A stretch of DNA of 64,000 nucleotides. Origin: Pragia fontium DSM 5563 = ATCC 49100. GTDB taxonomy: Bacteria > Pseudomonadota > Gammaproteobacteria > Enterobacterales > Enterobacteriaceae. The notes beneath the pieces were generated by a model. That model saw nothing but the letters and a program-made list of their open reading frames with translations, did not search any database and had not been told where the DNA came from. The position numbers were made by a program, and so were the translations under genes. Within the stretch, counting starts at the first letter, position 1; the number at the start of each line of letters is the position of its first letter. The DNA lies in contig NZ_FOLW01000004.1 in NCBI RefSeq assembly GCF_900112475.1, forward strand, positions 26,872 through 90,871. Reading direction: 5' to 3'. Shown piece by piece: positions 1-8,168 of this stretch.

Positions 1-201
1 GAAGGGGCATTTACCCGAAGCCTGCTTAATCAGCTACGCCAGCGTAAGGATCTCCCCCCATTGGCCGAGAATTTTTCATTTCTGGAAATGAAGCAGAAAG
101 AATACGATAACCTGGCGATGCATATGCGAGCCCATATCGATATTGAACGTATCTATCAGATTATGGAGCAGCAAAGCGGCTGTAAGGTAAGGAAATCATG
201 A
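1..201 (+). CDS. cbiP: Cobyric acid synthase, C-terminal end (partial)
   Basis: The frame is open from the first base and ends in TGA, giving the last 66 residues of a protein. The segment begins EGAFTRSLLNQL and continues through FLEMKQKEYDNLAMHMRAH, which looks like the end of the glutamine amidotransferase domain of cobyric acid synthase (CbiP/CobQ), the enzyme that amidates adenosylcobyrinic a,c-diamide. The stop codon overlaps the cobU start by four bases (ATGA), so the two genes are translationally coupled in one cobalamin operon. The rest of the gene lies left of the window. The identification rests partly on the cobU-cobS-cobT context, because only a short tail is visible. Confidence 0.8.
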   Translation, partial: EGAFTRSLLNQLRQRKDLPPLAENFSFLEMKQKEYDNLAMHMRAHIDIERIYQIMEQQSGCKVRKS

Positions 202-758
202 TTTTGATTACCGGTGGGGCTCGTAGTGGAAAAAGTCGTCTGGCTGAAAAGATGGCGAATGAACGTGCACTGAGCTACGGCGGCAATGTGCTATATATTG
301 CTACGTCTCTGGCGACGGATGAGGAAATGTCGCAGCGTATTGCGATCCATCAACAGACGCGACCGACACATTGGCGAACCCATGAAGGTTACCGCCAATT
401 AGGCAATGAGATTCGCCAACAGTCTGAATATTTTCCCGTTATCGTTTTAGAATGTATAACAACCATGTTGACCAATCTGATTTTTGAGCGGGCAGGAAAC
501 CAAGATCCTGAAATGCTGGATTACGATGATATTGAACGTTGGTTGACCCCTCAAGTTGATGATTTATTGAAAGCCTGTAGCGAAAGTCGCAGTGATATCA
601 TCATTGTGACGAATGAGCTTGGCTGTGGCATTGTCCCTGAATATACGCTGGCGCGTCGCTTTTTGGATATTGCGGGTCGGGTTAATCAGCAATTGGCTCA
701 GCAGGCTGATGAGGTCCATTTTGTGGTGTCTGGTATTGATATGAAGATTAAAGGTTAA
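198..758 (+). CDS. cobU: Adenosylcobinamide kinase / guanylyltransferase
   Basis: CobU (186 aa, close to the usual length of about 180) phosphorylates adenosylcobinamide and then transfers GMP to it, making adenosylcobinamide-GDP for assembly of the nucleotide loop. The P-loop GGARSGKS is at residues 6-13. His51, in the IHQQTRPTHWRTHE segment, aligns with the guanylylated histidine (His46) of the Salmonella enzyme. The LECITTM and GIVPE segments are also typical of the family. The ATG start overlaps the cbiP stop, and cobS follows after two bases, so this is a tight operon. Confidence 0.95.
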   Translation: MILITGGARSGKSRLAEKMANERALSYGGNVLYIATSLATDEEMSQRIAIHQQTRPTHWRTHEGYRQLGNEIRQQSEYFPVIVLECITTMLTNLIFERAGNQDPEMLDYDDIERWLTPQVDDLLKACSESRSDIIIVTNELGCGIVPEYTLARRFLDIAGRVNQQLAQQADEVHFVVSGIDMKIKG

Positions 759-760
759 CA

Positions 761-1510
761 ATGAAATACATCAAACTCTTCTTGGTTTCACTACAGTTAT
801 TGACGCGTATTCCGGTTCCCTCACGTTATACCGATGATGTTGATATCTCAGAGTATCACCGGATGACGGTGGTTTTCCCATTGACCGGATTAACCGTTGG
901 CTTCATTAGTGCGTTTGTTTTTGTTTTGACTCAGCTCTGGTGGGGTAATCTGCTGGCGGCAACCTGTGCGGTTCTGACCATGGCGATGATAACCGGCGGA
1001 TTTCATCTGGATGGATTGTCTGATACGGCGGATGGCATTTTTTCTTCCCGACCACGGGAACGGATGCTAGAGATTATGCGTGACAGTCGAATAGGCGTTC
1101 AGGGCGCGCTGGCGCTGATATTTAAAACTGCACTGCACATTTTTGCCGTATATCAGATAGCCGAAAGCAAGCCTGCGGTGGTGGGGTTATTGATTATTGC
1201 TCCAGTGGTCAGCCGCTCACTCAGCGTATTATTAATGTATCGTCAGAACTATGCGCGTGAGAGCGGAATGGGCAATCTGTTTATTGGCAAGATTGGTGGC
1301 GGTGAGTTTTATCCGGCATTGATTATTGGCGCTATTTTGGTGTTTCTGTTTATTGGTGGATATGGTGTTTTGATGGCCGCAGCAACCGGGGTTATCTTAT
1401 TGCTCTACCGCGCCCTGATTCAAAATAAGCTGGGCGGGCAGACCGGGGATACGTTAGGCGCCGGTATTGAAATTGCTGAATTGCTGTTTCTGTTGTTGAT
1501 GGTTCACTAG
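761..1510 (+). CDS. cobS: Adenosylcobinamide-GDP ribazoletransferase (cobalamin synthase)
   Basis: CobS (249 aa) is the inner-membrane enzyme that joins adenosylcobinamide-GDP to alpha-ribazole (or its phosphate) in the last steps of cobalamin assembly. The protein is strongly hydrophobic with several membrane segments. It carries the family's acidic stretch GFHLDGLSDTADGIFSS near residues 85-101, which binds metal and nucleotide. The length matches enterobacterial CobS. It begins two bases after cobU and cobC follows three bases later, so cobU-cobS-cobC-cobT appear to be one transcript. Confidence 0.95.
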   Translation: MKYIKLFLVSLQLLTRIPVPSRYTDDVDISEYHRMTVVFPLTGLTVGFISAFVFVLTQLWWGNLLAATCAVLTMAMITGGFHLDGLSDTADGIFSSRPRERMLEIMRDSRIGVQGALALIFKTALHIFAVYQIAESKPAVVGLLIIAPVVSRSLSVLLMYRQNYARESGMGNLFIGKIGGGEFYPALIIGAILVFLFIGGYGVLMAAATGVILLLYRALIQNKLGGQTGDTLGAGIEIAELLFLLLMVH

Positions 1511-1513
1511 GTT

Positions 1514-2128
1514 ATGAGGCTGTATTTAGTTCGGCATGGTATGACTGAGATTAATCAGCGGGGTGTTTACTTCGGGTTAACCGATCATCCACTGAACGAG
1601 GAAGGTATCCGGCAGGCCGAATCACTGGCTCAGAGGCTATCGCTTATCCAGTTTGAACAGGTTATTACCAGCGGTTTGTTGCGAACTCAACAAACCGCGG
1701 CTTATATTTGCCCATTAAACCGTGAATCCCATCAGGTATTGGCAGGGTTAAATGAAATCAGCTTTGGTCAGTGGGAAGGGCGGCATTATCAAGAGTTGGA
1801 ACAGAATGATGCCGAGCACTATCTTGCCTGGTGTAATGACTGGCAAGGGATCGCGCCGCCGGAGGGTGAAAGTTTTAATCAGTTCTCTCTAAGAGTTGAA
1901 CAGACATTTACCGCTTGGTTGAAACAAGCTGAAGCGGCGGCCTTACAAAACGTGTTGTTGGTAGGGCACCAAGGGACATTGCGCTGTATTTTGCTTTCCC
2001 TGCTAAATATGCCTGCGGAGGCATTTTGGCACTTTACTTTCCACCATGACGCCTATAGCGTTATCGACATTCATCAGGGGCATGCCGTGATTCGACATTT
2101 GAATACTCACGGTGAGGCGACTGCCTGA
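1514..2128 (+). CDS. cobC: Alpha-ribazole phosphatase
   Basis: A histidine-phosphatase (phosphoglycerate-mutase-like) protein of 204 aa. The catalytic LVRHGMTE motif sits at residues 5-12 with His8 as the expected phospho-acceptor, and the second catalytic histidine is in LLVGHQGTLR. In cobalamin synthesis CobC removes the 5'-phosphate from alpha-ribazole phosphate or adenosylcobalamin phosphate. In Salmonella cobC lies away from cobUST; here it sits between cobS and cobT, which supports the specific assignment over a generic phosphatase. The end overlaps the longest frame of cobT, but the likely cobT start is downstream of the stop. Confidence 0.9.
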   Translation: MRLYLVRHGMTEINQRGVYFGLTDHPLNEEGIRQAESLAQRLSLIQFEQVITSGLLRTQQTAAYICPLNRESHQVLAGLNEISFGQWEGRHYQELEQNDAEHYLAWCNDWQGIAPPEGESFNQFSLRVEQTFTAWLKQAEAAALQNVLLVGHQGTLRCILLSLLNMPAEAFWHFTFHHDAYSVIDIHQGHAVIRHLNTHGEATA

Positions 2129-2159
2129 TTTCTCTTACTTCCTTAAGGTTTTCAATGTT

Positions 2160-3212
2160 ATGAGTATGCTGTCCCAGATTATTAATCAAATTCGTCCGTT
2201 AGATACGCTATCTATGCAGCAAATGACGGAGAAGCTGGATGAACTGGTCAAACCGATTGGTAGTTTGGGGCGTCTGGAGCAGCTTGCCATTCAACTTAGC
2301 GGAATATCCCGACGTACTGATATTGCCTATCCCCGTAAACAAATCATTGTGATGGCCGCCGATCACGGCGTTTATGCTGAAGGTATTTGTCAGGCACCTC
2401 AGGCGGTTAGCCAGATTCAGATGGTGAATATGGTCAAAGGGAAAGCCGGGGTTAATGTATTGGCAAAACAGGCAGGCGCTGAGGTTTTATTGGTGGATTG
2501 CGGTATTGATTCAGCGCCTATTGAAGGGGTGTTAAATCATAAGGTTGCACGGGGCTCGGGCAATATTGCCAAAGAAGCCGCCATGACGCGGGATCAGGCG
2601 GTAGCACTGATTGAACGCAGTGCCGCTTTAGCTATGGAACAGGTTAATCAAGGCGTTGATTTACTCGGCGTTGGGGAACTGGGGATGGGAAATACCACCT
2701 CGGCCGCTGCGATTGTTAGCGTATTGTGTCACGCCGACCCAGATGATGCCGTAGGTATCGGGGCCAATTTAGCGCCGGGACGCCTACAACATAAAATTGA
2801 TGTGGTTAGACGAGCAATTGAAATAAATCAGCCCGATGCTAAAGATGGTATCGATGTCTTAGCAAAAGTCGGTGGCTTTGAACTTGGCGGTATGGCCGGG
2901 GTGATTATTGGTGCTGCTGCGGCCGGTGTTCCTGTGGTGCTGGATGGTTTTCTGTCGTATGCGGCGGCACTGATTGCGATGCAAATAGCGCCAACGGTAC
3001 ATCCTTATTTGATTCCTTCTCATTGTTCTGCGGAGAAAGGGGCTCAATTAGCGCTTAATTATCTTGGTGTGCGCCCTTATCTTGATATGGAGATGCGATT
3101 AGGAGAAGGCAGCGGGGGCGCCATGATTTTGCCGATTATTGACTCAGCCTGTATGATTACTCGCCAAATGGGAACGCTATCAGAGTGTGATATCACGTTA
3201 TCCATTGGCTGA
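2160..3212 (+). CDS. cobT: Nicotinate-nucleotide--dimethylbenzimidazole phosphoribosyltransferase
   Basis: CobT makes alpha-ribazole 5'-phosphate from nicotinate mononucleotide and dimethylbenzimidazole, supplying the lower ligand of cobalamin. The frame extends upstream to 2112, but the ATG at 2160 (protein starting MSMLSQIINQ) gives 350 residues, the usual family length, and has a TAAGG stretch upstream. Family features seen are KPIGSLGRLE near the N-terminus, MAADHGV, GVGELGMGNTT, and the C-terminal LGEGSGGAM segment that carries the catalytic glutamate. It is the last cob gene of the run. The following 268 bp up to the convergent luxR gene hold no gene I can support. Confidence 0.95.
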   Translation: MSMLSQIINQIRPLDTLSMQQMTEKLDELVKPIGSLGRLEQLAIQLSGISRRTDIAYPRKQIIVMAADHGVYAEGICQAPQAVSQIQMVNMVKGKAGVNVLAKQAGAEVLLVDCGIDSAPIEGVLNHKVARGSGNIAKEAAMTRDQAVALIERSAALAMEQVNQGVDLLGVGELGMGNTTSAAAIVSVLCHADPDDAVGIGANLAPGRLQHKIDVVRRAIEINQPDAKDGIDVLAKVGGFELGGMAGVIIGAAAAGVPVVLDGFLSYAAALIAMQIAPTVHPYLIPSHCSAEKGAQLALNYLGVRPYLDMEMRLGEGSGGAMILPIIDSACMITRQMGTLSECDITLSIG

Positions 3213-3480
3213 GCAGGGATTGAAACAGGACAAATGATTATACAGTGGCTAATATTATATCTTTTTTAGTCGATAGTGCTAACTAAGTAAAAATAGCTAA
3301 TGTGTTGTTTTTTATTCGGTGTTACTAAGAAATCACCAACCTATCAATTGCTTATTATTCGATCGAATAGATCGAATAATTTAATTTCATTAAGAGATTA
3401 TTCTGAAAAATGGATAAAGACACTCATGGACAGCTGCGATTATCCACGTTGATGATAGTTATTTTACTAAATTAAAATAG

Positions 3481-4191
3481 TTAAAGCAGATTAAGAACCA
3501 TTGCTTTAACAGTAGCCGCCGTTTTATTTGAAACCGATAACTTTTTCAAAATATTGTTTACATGGAAATTAACAGTGCGATCGCTGATAGACATTAAAAT
3601 TGATATTTCATTGGACGTTTTTCCTTCAGCCGTCCAGCGTAAAATATCTTTTTCTCTTTTAGTCAGTTGATAATCAAGAGTGGCCGTTTCCAGAGGCATT
3701 AAATACTCAGCCAAATGGTTATGGGCTAATTGGGATAACCAAATAAGAGAGGGAGCCTGAAGCAGTAATGTTTTAGATGTATGATTTTGATTTGCGCTGG
3801 CAAAGGTCAACATACCCATTCTACCGTGATTATCTTTTTGGGACTGGGATATACCGTGATGAATACCAAAAGATCTGGCTTCTTCCCAAAAATAAGGCAC
3901 GTTTTTAAAAACTTCAGCTTGCCAAAACAGTACCTGCGTTGTTTGTGCACAGTGTTGAACGGTAGGATCTATTTCAATATAGCTATTGCTTGAATAGGTT
4001 GAATTCCAGTCATCGGGATAATTATTAATAACCTGTGGCTTATTGGATGAAATGGGATACGTATGCCTCACACCGTAAGCACAGTATTCAAATCCAAGAT
4101 TATTGACTGCTTTTTCTAGTGTGTTAAAGAAGGCGTCCTTATCCTTGGCTTTTGATAAATTCTCATATGTCTTATATAAATTAATTTTCAA
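3481..4191 (-). CDS. LuxR-family quorum-sensing transcriptional regulator
   Basis: An acyl-homoserine-lactone responsive regulator with an N-terminal autoinducer-binding domain and a C-terminal GerE/LuxR helix-turn-helix (LTKREKDILRWTAEGKTSNEI onward). Conserved ligand-pocket residues are visible as W and Y in DWNSTYSSNSY, the IDP pair, and W in VLFW. The frame has no in-frame ATG near its beginning. I choose the TTG at 4189-4191 because an AAGGA site lies six bases upstream and the protein is then 236 aa, typical for the family; the frame is open to 4266 through another TTG. It is transcribed away from the rsaM-like and luxI-type genes. The specific ligand cannot be read from sequence. Confidence 0.9.
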   Translation of the reverse strand: MKINLYKTYENLSKAKDKDAFFNTLEKAVNNLGFEYCAYGVRHTYPISSNKPQVINNYPDDWNSTYSSNSYIEIDPTVQHCAQTTQVLFWQAEVFKNVPYFWEEARSFGIHHGISQSQKDNHGRMGMLTFASANQNHTSKTLLLQAPSLIWLSQLAHNHLAEYLMPLETATLDYQLTKREKDILRWTAEGKTSNEISILMSISDRTVNFHVNNILKKLSVSNKTAATVKAMVLNLL

Positions 4192-4353
4192 AACCCTTCC
4201 TTTGATTGCAATGCATTCATATATTACCCAGAACAGATTAAACACAGCCAGTGCATAGTATAACAACAGTATGAGTTTATTTCATATTACAGGTAGTGTA
4301 TATGTCAATAAGCCAGACCGTTGATTGAATTATACAATTATAGTTAGTGACTG

Positions 4354-4365
4354 ACTCGTTCGAGT
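4354..4365. promoter_or_regulatory. Candidate LuxR-type operator (dyad)
   Basis: ACTCG-TT-CGAGT is a 5-bp dyad with a two-base centre, lying in the divergent region between the luxR-type gene and the rsaM-like gene. Further flanking bases extend an imperfect dyad to either side (10 of 17 positions match). Position and symmetry suit a lux-box-like operator, but it does not match the classical 20-bp Vibrio lux box, so this is inference. Confidence 0.35.
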
Positions 4366-4473
4366 AACTAGTATACTAATATTATAATGTAGGGCTGTAA
4401 ACGAAATAAGTCCTGATAATCAATGTTGATCACAAGTTAAAATTTTTATCAATTAAACTGCAAGGAGCTAAGA

Positions 4474-4902
4474 GTGCAAAATAAAAGAGATATCAACAAA
4501 GCCAACAGCAGTGGTAATAATGTCATCATGGATGACCTTAGAGTTAAGGTACACATTGATTTTTTTGAACATATTGAATTTATTCATCTGCACTCTGCGG
4601 TCTATGAAGAACCGGCTAATCAGCACTTTCTTGGAGGAGTTGCAACGGTGATTAATGGCTATACCGAATGGGTGAGCCAAACATCTCCCGTGATATCAAT
4701 TGGTTGGGATTGGGAATTGCGTTATGAAAATGCGTGTTGCCAATATGTAAAAATTGGTCCGGTTTTTAGCAACGTCGTTTTTCATGCTAGTGAGTCGACG
4801 TCGCCCATTCAGGATGAAGAGGCGTGGACCCAGCAATTGCTGGATAACAAAATCGCTCAAATAGAGTGGCAAAGCAAAACAGGACAGTATATCACTCAAT
4901 AA
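4474..4902 (+). CDS. RsaM-like (DUF4902-type) quorum-sensing modulator
   Basis: A 142-aa soluble protein between the luxR-type and luxI-type genes. It starts at a GTG preceded by AAGGAG with six-base spacing. The central GGVATVINGYTEW and ISIGWDWEL segments and the position next to an AHL synthase recall RsaM, a small repressor of AHL synthesis known from Pseudomonas and Burkholderia (DUF4902 family). No DNA-binding motif is apparent. The likely role is dampening luxI expression or AHL output. The family assignment is from memory of motif and context and would need a profile search; the alternative is a quorum-sensing-linked protein of unknown function. Confidence 0.6.
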   Translation: MQNKRDINKANSSGNNVIMDDLRVKVHIDFFEHIEFIHLHSAVYEEPANQHFLGGVATVINGYTEWVSQTSPVISIGWDWELRYENACCQYVKIGPVFSNVVFHASESTSPIQDEEAWTQQLLDNKIAQIEWQSKTGQYITQ

Positions 4903-4999
4903 GCAACTCTTATAGCTGTTAGATCTGTCAGGTTACTATCCATAATCCAATGTTATTAATATGTTTTTCCACGCAGTTAATAATATAGGAAGACAAATT

Positions 5000-5557
5000 A
5001 TGGAATTTTTATCCGGTTCAACAAATAGCTTACCCGGTGGATTAGAAAATGAACTTGCGGCTTATCGTTATAAAGTTTTTGTGGAAAAATTAGGCTGGGA
5101 ATTAGACACTCCGGTCGGATATGAAAGGGATCAATTTGATAAACCAGAAACCATATATGTTGTTGCCAGAAATAGTAAAAAAGAGATTATTGGATGTTCC
5201 AGACTGTTACCAACCAGTGAACCTTATCTATTGAGTGAGATTTTTCCTGAGCTATTAAATGGAACGCCTCCTCCACACTCGCCTTTTATTTGGGAAATAT
5301 CAAGATTTTCGGCAATGGATCTTAAGGCTACGAGTATGGAGAAGCAGGCGGGAAGTTCATCTTCGGCCATTGCGGTAGGATTGCTAAGAGAGTCAATCAA
5401 TTATATCAAGCAGTTTAATGCGACAACAGTAATTACCGTGTCTCCGCTGGCGGTAGAACGATTAATTAAAAGAGAGGGCTATAAAGTTCACCGGGGCGGA
5501 GCGCCGATGTTAGTGGATGGACATCCGGTCATTGCCTGCGTTATTGATATTACTTAA
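5000..5557 (+). CDS. LuxI-family acyl-homoserine-lactone synthase
   Basis: Makes an N-acyl-homoserine lactone from S-adenosylmethionine and acyl-ACP. Numbered from the ATG at 5000, the residues R23, F27, W33, D44, D47, R68, F82, E99 and R102 fall at exactly the spacing of the invariant LuxI-family residues (R25, F29, W35, D46, D49, R70, F84, E101, R104). The frame is open to 4961, but the ATG at 5000 has AGGAAG upstream and gives a normal N-terminus (185 aa). All catalytic residues are present, so it should be active. The GCSRLLPT segment resembles the TraI/CepI-like branch. It lies downstream of the rsaM-like gene with a 97-bp gap. Confidence 0.95.
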   Translation: MEFLSGSTNSLPGGLENELAAYRYKVFVEKLGWELDTPVGYERDQFDKPETIYVVARNSKKEIIGCSRLLPTSEPYLLSEIFPELLNGTPPPHSPFIWEISRFSAMDLKATSMEKQAGSSSSAIAVGLLRESINYIKQFNATTVITVSPLAVERLIKREGYKVHRGGAPMLVDGHPVIACVIDIT

Positions 5558-5580
5558 TCGATAAACGTTGCAATAATATC

Positions 5581-5623
5581 ATAGCCAGTAAGGTGGTTTT
5601 TATAGAGATACCTTATTGGCTAT
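5581..5623. terminator. Hairpin between convergent luxI-type gene and btuR
   Basis: ATAGCCAGTAAGGT pairs with ACCTTATTGGCTAT (14 positions, one G-T pair) around a T-rich loop of 15 bases. It lies between two convergent genes, so it likely serves as a bidirectional terminator. Confidence 0.6.
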
Positions 5624-5650
5624 ATTGATGATTGTTTATAAATGCGTGGG

Positions 5651-6250
5651 TTACCAGTCGATGCCTTTTCTGGCCTGTAGACCATGCTCAAACGCATGTT
5701 TTACTGAGCGCATTTCTGTCACTGTATCCGCCATTTCCACCAGGTTACGGTGGCATCCACGTCCGGTGATGATGACTGTCTGACCTGATGGGCGCTGTTG
5801 TAGTGCATCAATCAGTTCATTAAGGACAATGTACCCATAGGTAATCATGTAGGTGATTTCATCCAATACCACTAAATCCAGTGAAGGGTCAGATAACATT
5901 CGCTTACTGTGCTGCCAGACTTCCTGAGCCGCTAAGGTATCACTCTCTTTATCTTGAGTATCCCAAGTAAAGCCGGTTGCCATGACCTGAAACTCTACGC
6001 CGTTACGTGAAAGTAAATTACGTTCACCGCATTCCCAAGTTCCTTTAATAAATTGGGTTACTGCTGCTTTCTGGCCGTGGCCAACGGCTCTGGTAACGGT
6101 ACCAAACGCGGCAGTACTTTTCCCTTTACCATTTCCGGTACAGATGATTAACAATCCTCGGTCTTCTGTGGCGGCAGCAACCCGACTATCAACCTGCTGT
6201 TTAATTTTTTGCTGACGTTGTTGGTAGCGGTCATTACTTTGGATTGTCAT
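5651..6250 (-). CDS. btuR: Corrinoid adenosyltransferase
   Basis: A 199-aa ATP:cob(I)alamin adenosyltransferase of the CobO/BtuR/CobA type, which transfers the 5'-deoxyadenosyl group of ATP to reduced corrinoids. The P-loop TGNGKGKS is at residues 38-45, and the VVLDEITYMITYGY, VIITGRGCH and MRSVKHAFEHGLQARKGI segments are characteristic. The ATG start is clear and the length is normal. Together with the cob genes at the left edge it forms part of the cobalamin pathway, although the quorum-sensing module separates them. Confidence 0.95.
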   Translation of the reverse strand: MTIQSNDRYQQRQQKIKQQVDSRVAAATEDRGLLIICTGNGKGKSTAAFGTVTRAVGHGQKAAVTQFIKGTWECGERNLLSRNGVEFQVMATGFTWDTQDKESDTLAAQEVWQHSKRMLSDPSLDLVVLDEITYMITYGYIVLNELIDALQQRPSGQTVIITGRGCHRNLVEMADTVTEMRSVKHAFEHGLQARKGIDW

Positions 6251-6574
6251 AATATTGTTACTCTTTTGAGAATAAGAAATGCTAAGAGTAGCAACCAGGC
6301 TGACCTTTTATCTAGTTTTATTCTACGTGGTGGTTGAAAAGCGTAGCTTTAGCCAGATAATGTTACCGTTTTGCTCAGCTTTTAGGGTATTAGATTCAGC
6401 CATTATGTATTAGGCTATATCTTGTCATAACAGGTAAGTACCGTTAGCAGTGATTTAAGCGTGTAGTTAATTACCGGGTACAGTTTCAAAGAGCTACTAT
6501 CAGGTCTGGAAAAGAGCGATATCACCAGATCATTAATTAGACAGCAAAGGACACAGCTAAATAAGGGGTCAGAA
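6251..6574. other. Divergent intergenic region, btuR / tyrB
   Basis: This 324-bp stretch separates divergent btuR and tyrB and must hold both promoters. I looked for a cobalamin riboswitch on the btuR side and for TyrR boxes on the tyrB side and saw no convincing match to either. No small ORF with a good ribosome site was seen. Confidence 0.4.
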
Positions 6575-7768
6575 ATGTTTCAGCACGTCAAAGCCTATGC
6601 CGGCGATCCAATTCTTTCATTAATGGAAGAGTTTTCGAAAGATACTCGTGAATCAAAAGTTAACCTGAGTATTGGTTTGTATTATGACGAACAGGGCCGG
6701 ATTCCTATCTTAAACTCGGTGGCTCAGGCGAAAGAGCGGTTATTTAAAACCAATCATGACCCGCTGGTCTATTTACCTATGGATGGTATGCCGTCTTACC
6801 GTACCGTCACGCAACAACTGTTATTGGGGGAAGGGCATCCGGCTTTGGTTGCCAACCGAGTAGCAACCATTCAGACGTTGGGCGGCTCTGGGGCATTGAA
6901 AATAGGTGCTGATTTTCTGAAAGCCCATTTTCCTGATTCTGAAGTTTGGGTAAGTAATCCGACGTGGGACAACCACGTAGCCATTTTTGAAGGGGCGGGT
7001 ATTAAGGTCAATCGCTATCCTTATTTTGACAGTGAAACGCGCGGCGTGGCCTTTGAGCAAATGCTGGCTACGTTGAAGACCCTACCAGCAAAAAGCATTG
7101 TATTGCTACATCCTTGTTGTCATAACCCAACTGGAGCCGACTTGATACCGGCGCAGTGGGATCAAGTGATCGCCGTATTGGCCGAGCGTCAGCTCATTGC
7201 ATTTATGGATATCGCTTATCAAGGGTTCAGCGAAGGTTTAGATGAAGATGCTTATGCGATTCGTTCCGTGGCATCAGCGGGCTTACCGTGCCTGTTATCG
7301 AACTCTTATTCGAAGAACTTCTCCATTTATGGCGAACGCTGTGGTGGACTATCGGTGTTCTGCGATGACGCTGATGAAGCCGTAAGAGTGCAGGGGCAGT
7401 TAAAAGCGACGGTGCGTCGTAATTATTCCAGCCCGCCGTTAGACGGTGCGCAAATTGTTTCGCTGGTACTGAGCGATCCACAGTTAAAAGCGACTTGGAT
7501 GGCTGAAGTGAGTGAAATGCGTAATCGCATTATACAAATGCGCCAAAAGATGGTGGATGTGATGTCTCAAGCATTACCGGGGCTTGATTCAAGTTATTTG
7601 GTTAAGCAAACGGGGATGTTTAGCTATACCGGATTAACGCCAGAACAGGTTGATCGTCTGAAGAGTGAATTTGCTATCTATCTGGTTAGAAATGGTCGGA
7701 TGTGCCTGACTGGACTGAATAGTCAAAACGTGGAGCGGGTTGCTCAGGCGTTTGCTGCGGTGATGTGA
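6575..7768 (+). CDS. tyrB: Aromatic-amino-acid aminotransferase
   Basis: A PLP-dependent class I aminotransferase of 397 aa, the same length as E. coli TyrB. It catalyses the last step of tyrosine and phenylalanine synthesis and also acts on leucine and aspartate. The N-terminus [13 protein letters not shown], the [10 protein letters not shown] segment, [11 protein letters not shown], the PLP-lysine region [14 protein letters not shown] and the substrate-arginine region at the C-terminus ([10 protein letters not shown]) follow TyrB rather than AspC. SD-like AAGG precedes the ATG. It is a single gene followed by a hairpin at 7804-7834. Confidence 0.95.
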   Translation: MFQHVKAYAGDPILSLMEEFSKDTRESKVNLSIGLYYDEQGRIPILNSVAQAKERLFKTNHDPLVYLPMDGMPSYRTVTQQLLLGEGHPALVANRVATIQTLGGSGALKIGADFLKAHFPDSEVWVSNPTWDNHVAIFEGAGIKVNRYPYFDSETRGVAFEQMLATLKTLPAKSIVLLHPCCHNPTGADLIPAQWDQVIAVLAERQLIAFMDIAYQGFSEGLDEDAYAIRSVASAGLPCLLSNSYSKNFSIYGERCGGLSVFCDDADEAVRVQGQLKATVRRNYSSPPLDGAQIVSLVLSDPQLKATWMAEVSEMRNRIIQMRQKMVDVMSQALPGLDSSYLVKQTGMFSYTGLTPEQVDRLKSEFAIYLVRNGRMCLTGLNSQNVERVAQAFAAVM

Positions 7769-7803
7769 GTTATCTGTTTCGGATATTCTGATTGAACAAT
7801 AAA

Positions 7804-7834
7804 AATCCGCTTAACTTATTCAGTTAGGCGGATT
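7804..7834. terminator. Terminator-like hairpin after tyrB
   Basis: AATCCGCTTAACT and AGTTAGGCGGATT pair over 13 positions with one mismatch around a five-base loop. On the minus strand it is followed by a T-run (complement of AAAAA at 7801), so it fits a terminator for leftward transcription from the amidohydrolase as well as the tyrB end. Confidence 0.6.
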
Positions 7835-7867
7835 GAGACTGCTGACAAAGTTATTTAATTTGATTTC

Positions 7868-7924
7868 AGTGAATATTTCGTCCGTAAAAAGAATGTCGGA
7901 ATATTCACTTTTTCTTACGGACGA
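7868..7924. repeat. Interleaved inverted repeats (pseudoknot topology)
   Basis: Two perfect 10-bp inverted repeats are interleaved. AGTGAATATT (7868-7877) matches AATATTCACT (7900-7909), and TCGTCCGTAA (7878-7887) matches TTACGGACGA (7915-7924). The order A-B-A'-B' means both pairs can form together only as an H-type pseudoknot, or alternately as two mutually exclusive hairpins. It lies in the non-coding region between convergent tyrB and the amidohydrolase gene. Confidence 0.75.
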
Positions 7925-8101
7925 GAGGCGATTTTTTTGAGTTCAACGGGCGTCAGGCCTACGATTCTTAGGGGCGCTTCGGCAGCTAAAGCTGCTACGA
8001 CCCCAACAGACAACGCCGTCAGGAACGGCGTTGAACAACACGAAGTGTTGGCCCGAAGGGCAGGCTACAGGGCGTAGCCTGTAATCCTCTCCTTCCGTTT
8101 A
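7915..8101. repeat. Multi-hairpin element, MITE-like
   Basis: A dense run of perfect inverted repeats: GCAGC-TAAA-GCTGC inside a GGGG/CCCC pair (7971-8004), CAACGCCG/CGGCGTTG (8011-8033), CAACAC-GAA-GTGTTG (8036-8050), GCCC-GAA-GGGC (8051-8061) and CAGGCTAC/GTAGCCTG (8061-8081). Another pair, GTTCAACG at 7941 and CGTTGAAC at 8029, encloses several of them. The ends are imperfect inverted repeats (ACGGACGAGAGG at 7917 against CCTCTCCTTCCGT at 8086). No ORF of note is inside. This is the architecture of a miniature transposable or extragenic palindromic repeat, but only one copy was noticed in the window. Confidence 0.6.
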
Positions 8102-8168
8102 TGTTTAGTCAATCAACCTGCCCAATCTTTAGGGCTTGTCATCAAATCTAACGTAATGTATTTCCGTA

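Noticed and set aside
6251..6574. Cobalamin riboswitch before btuR or TyrR boxes before tyrB
   Set aside because: No stretch fits the conserved B12-box or the TGTAAA-N6-TTTACA pattern; TGTA and TACA near 6470 are wrongly spaced.
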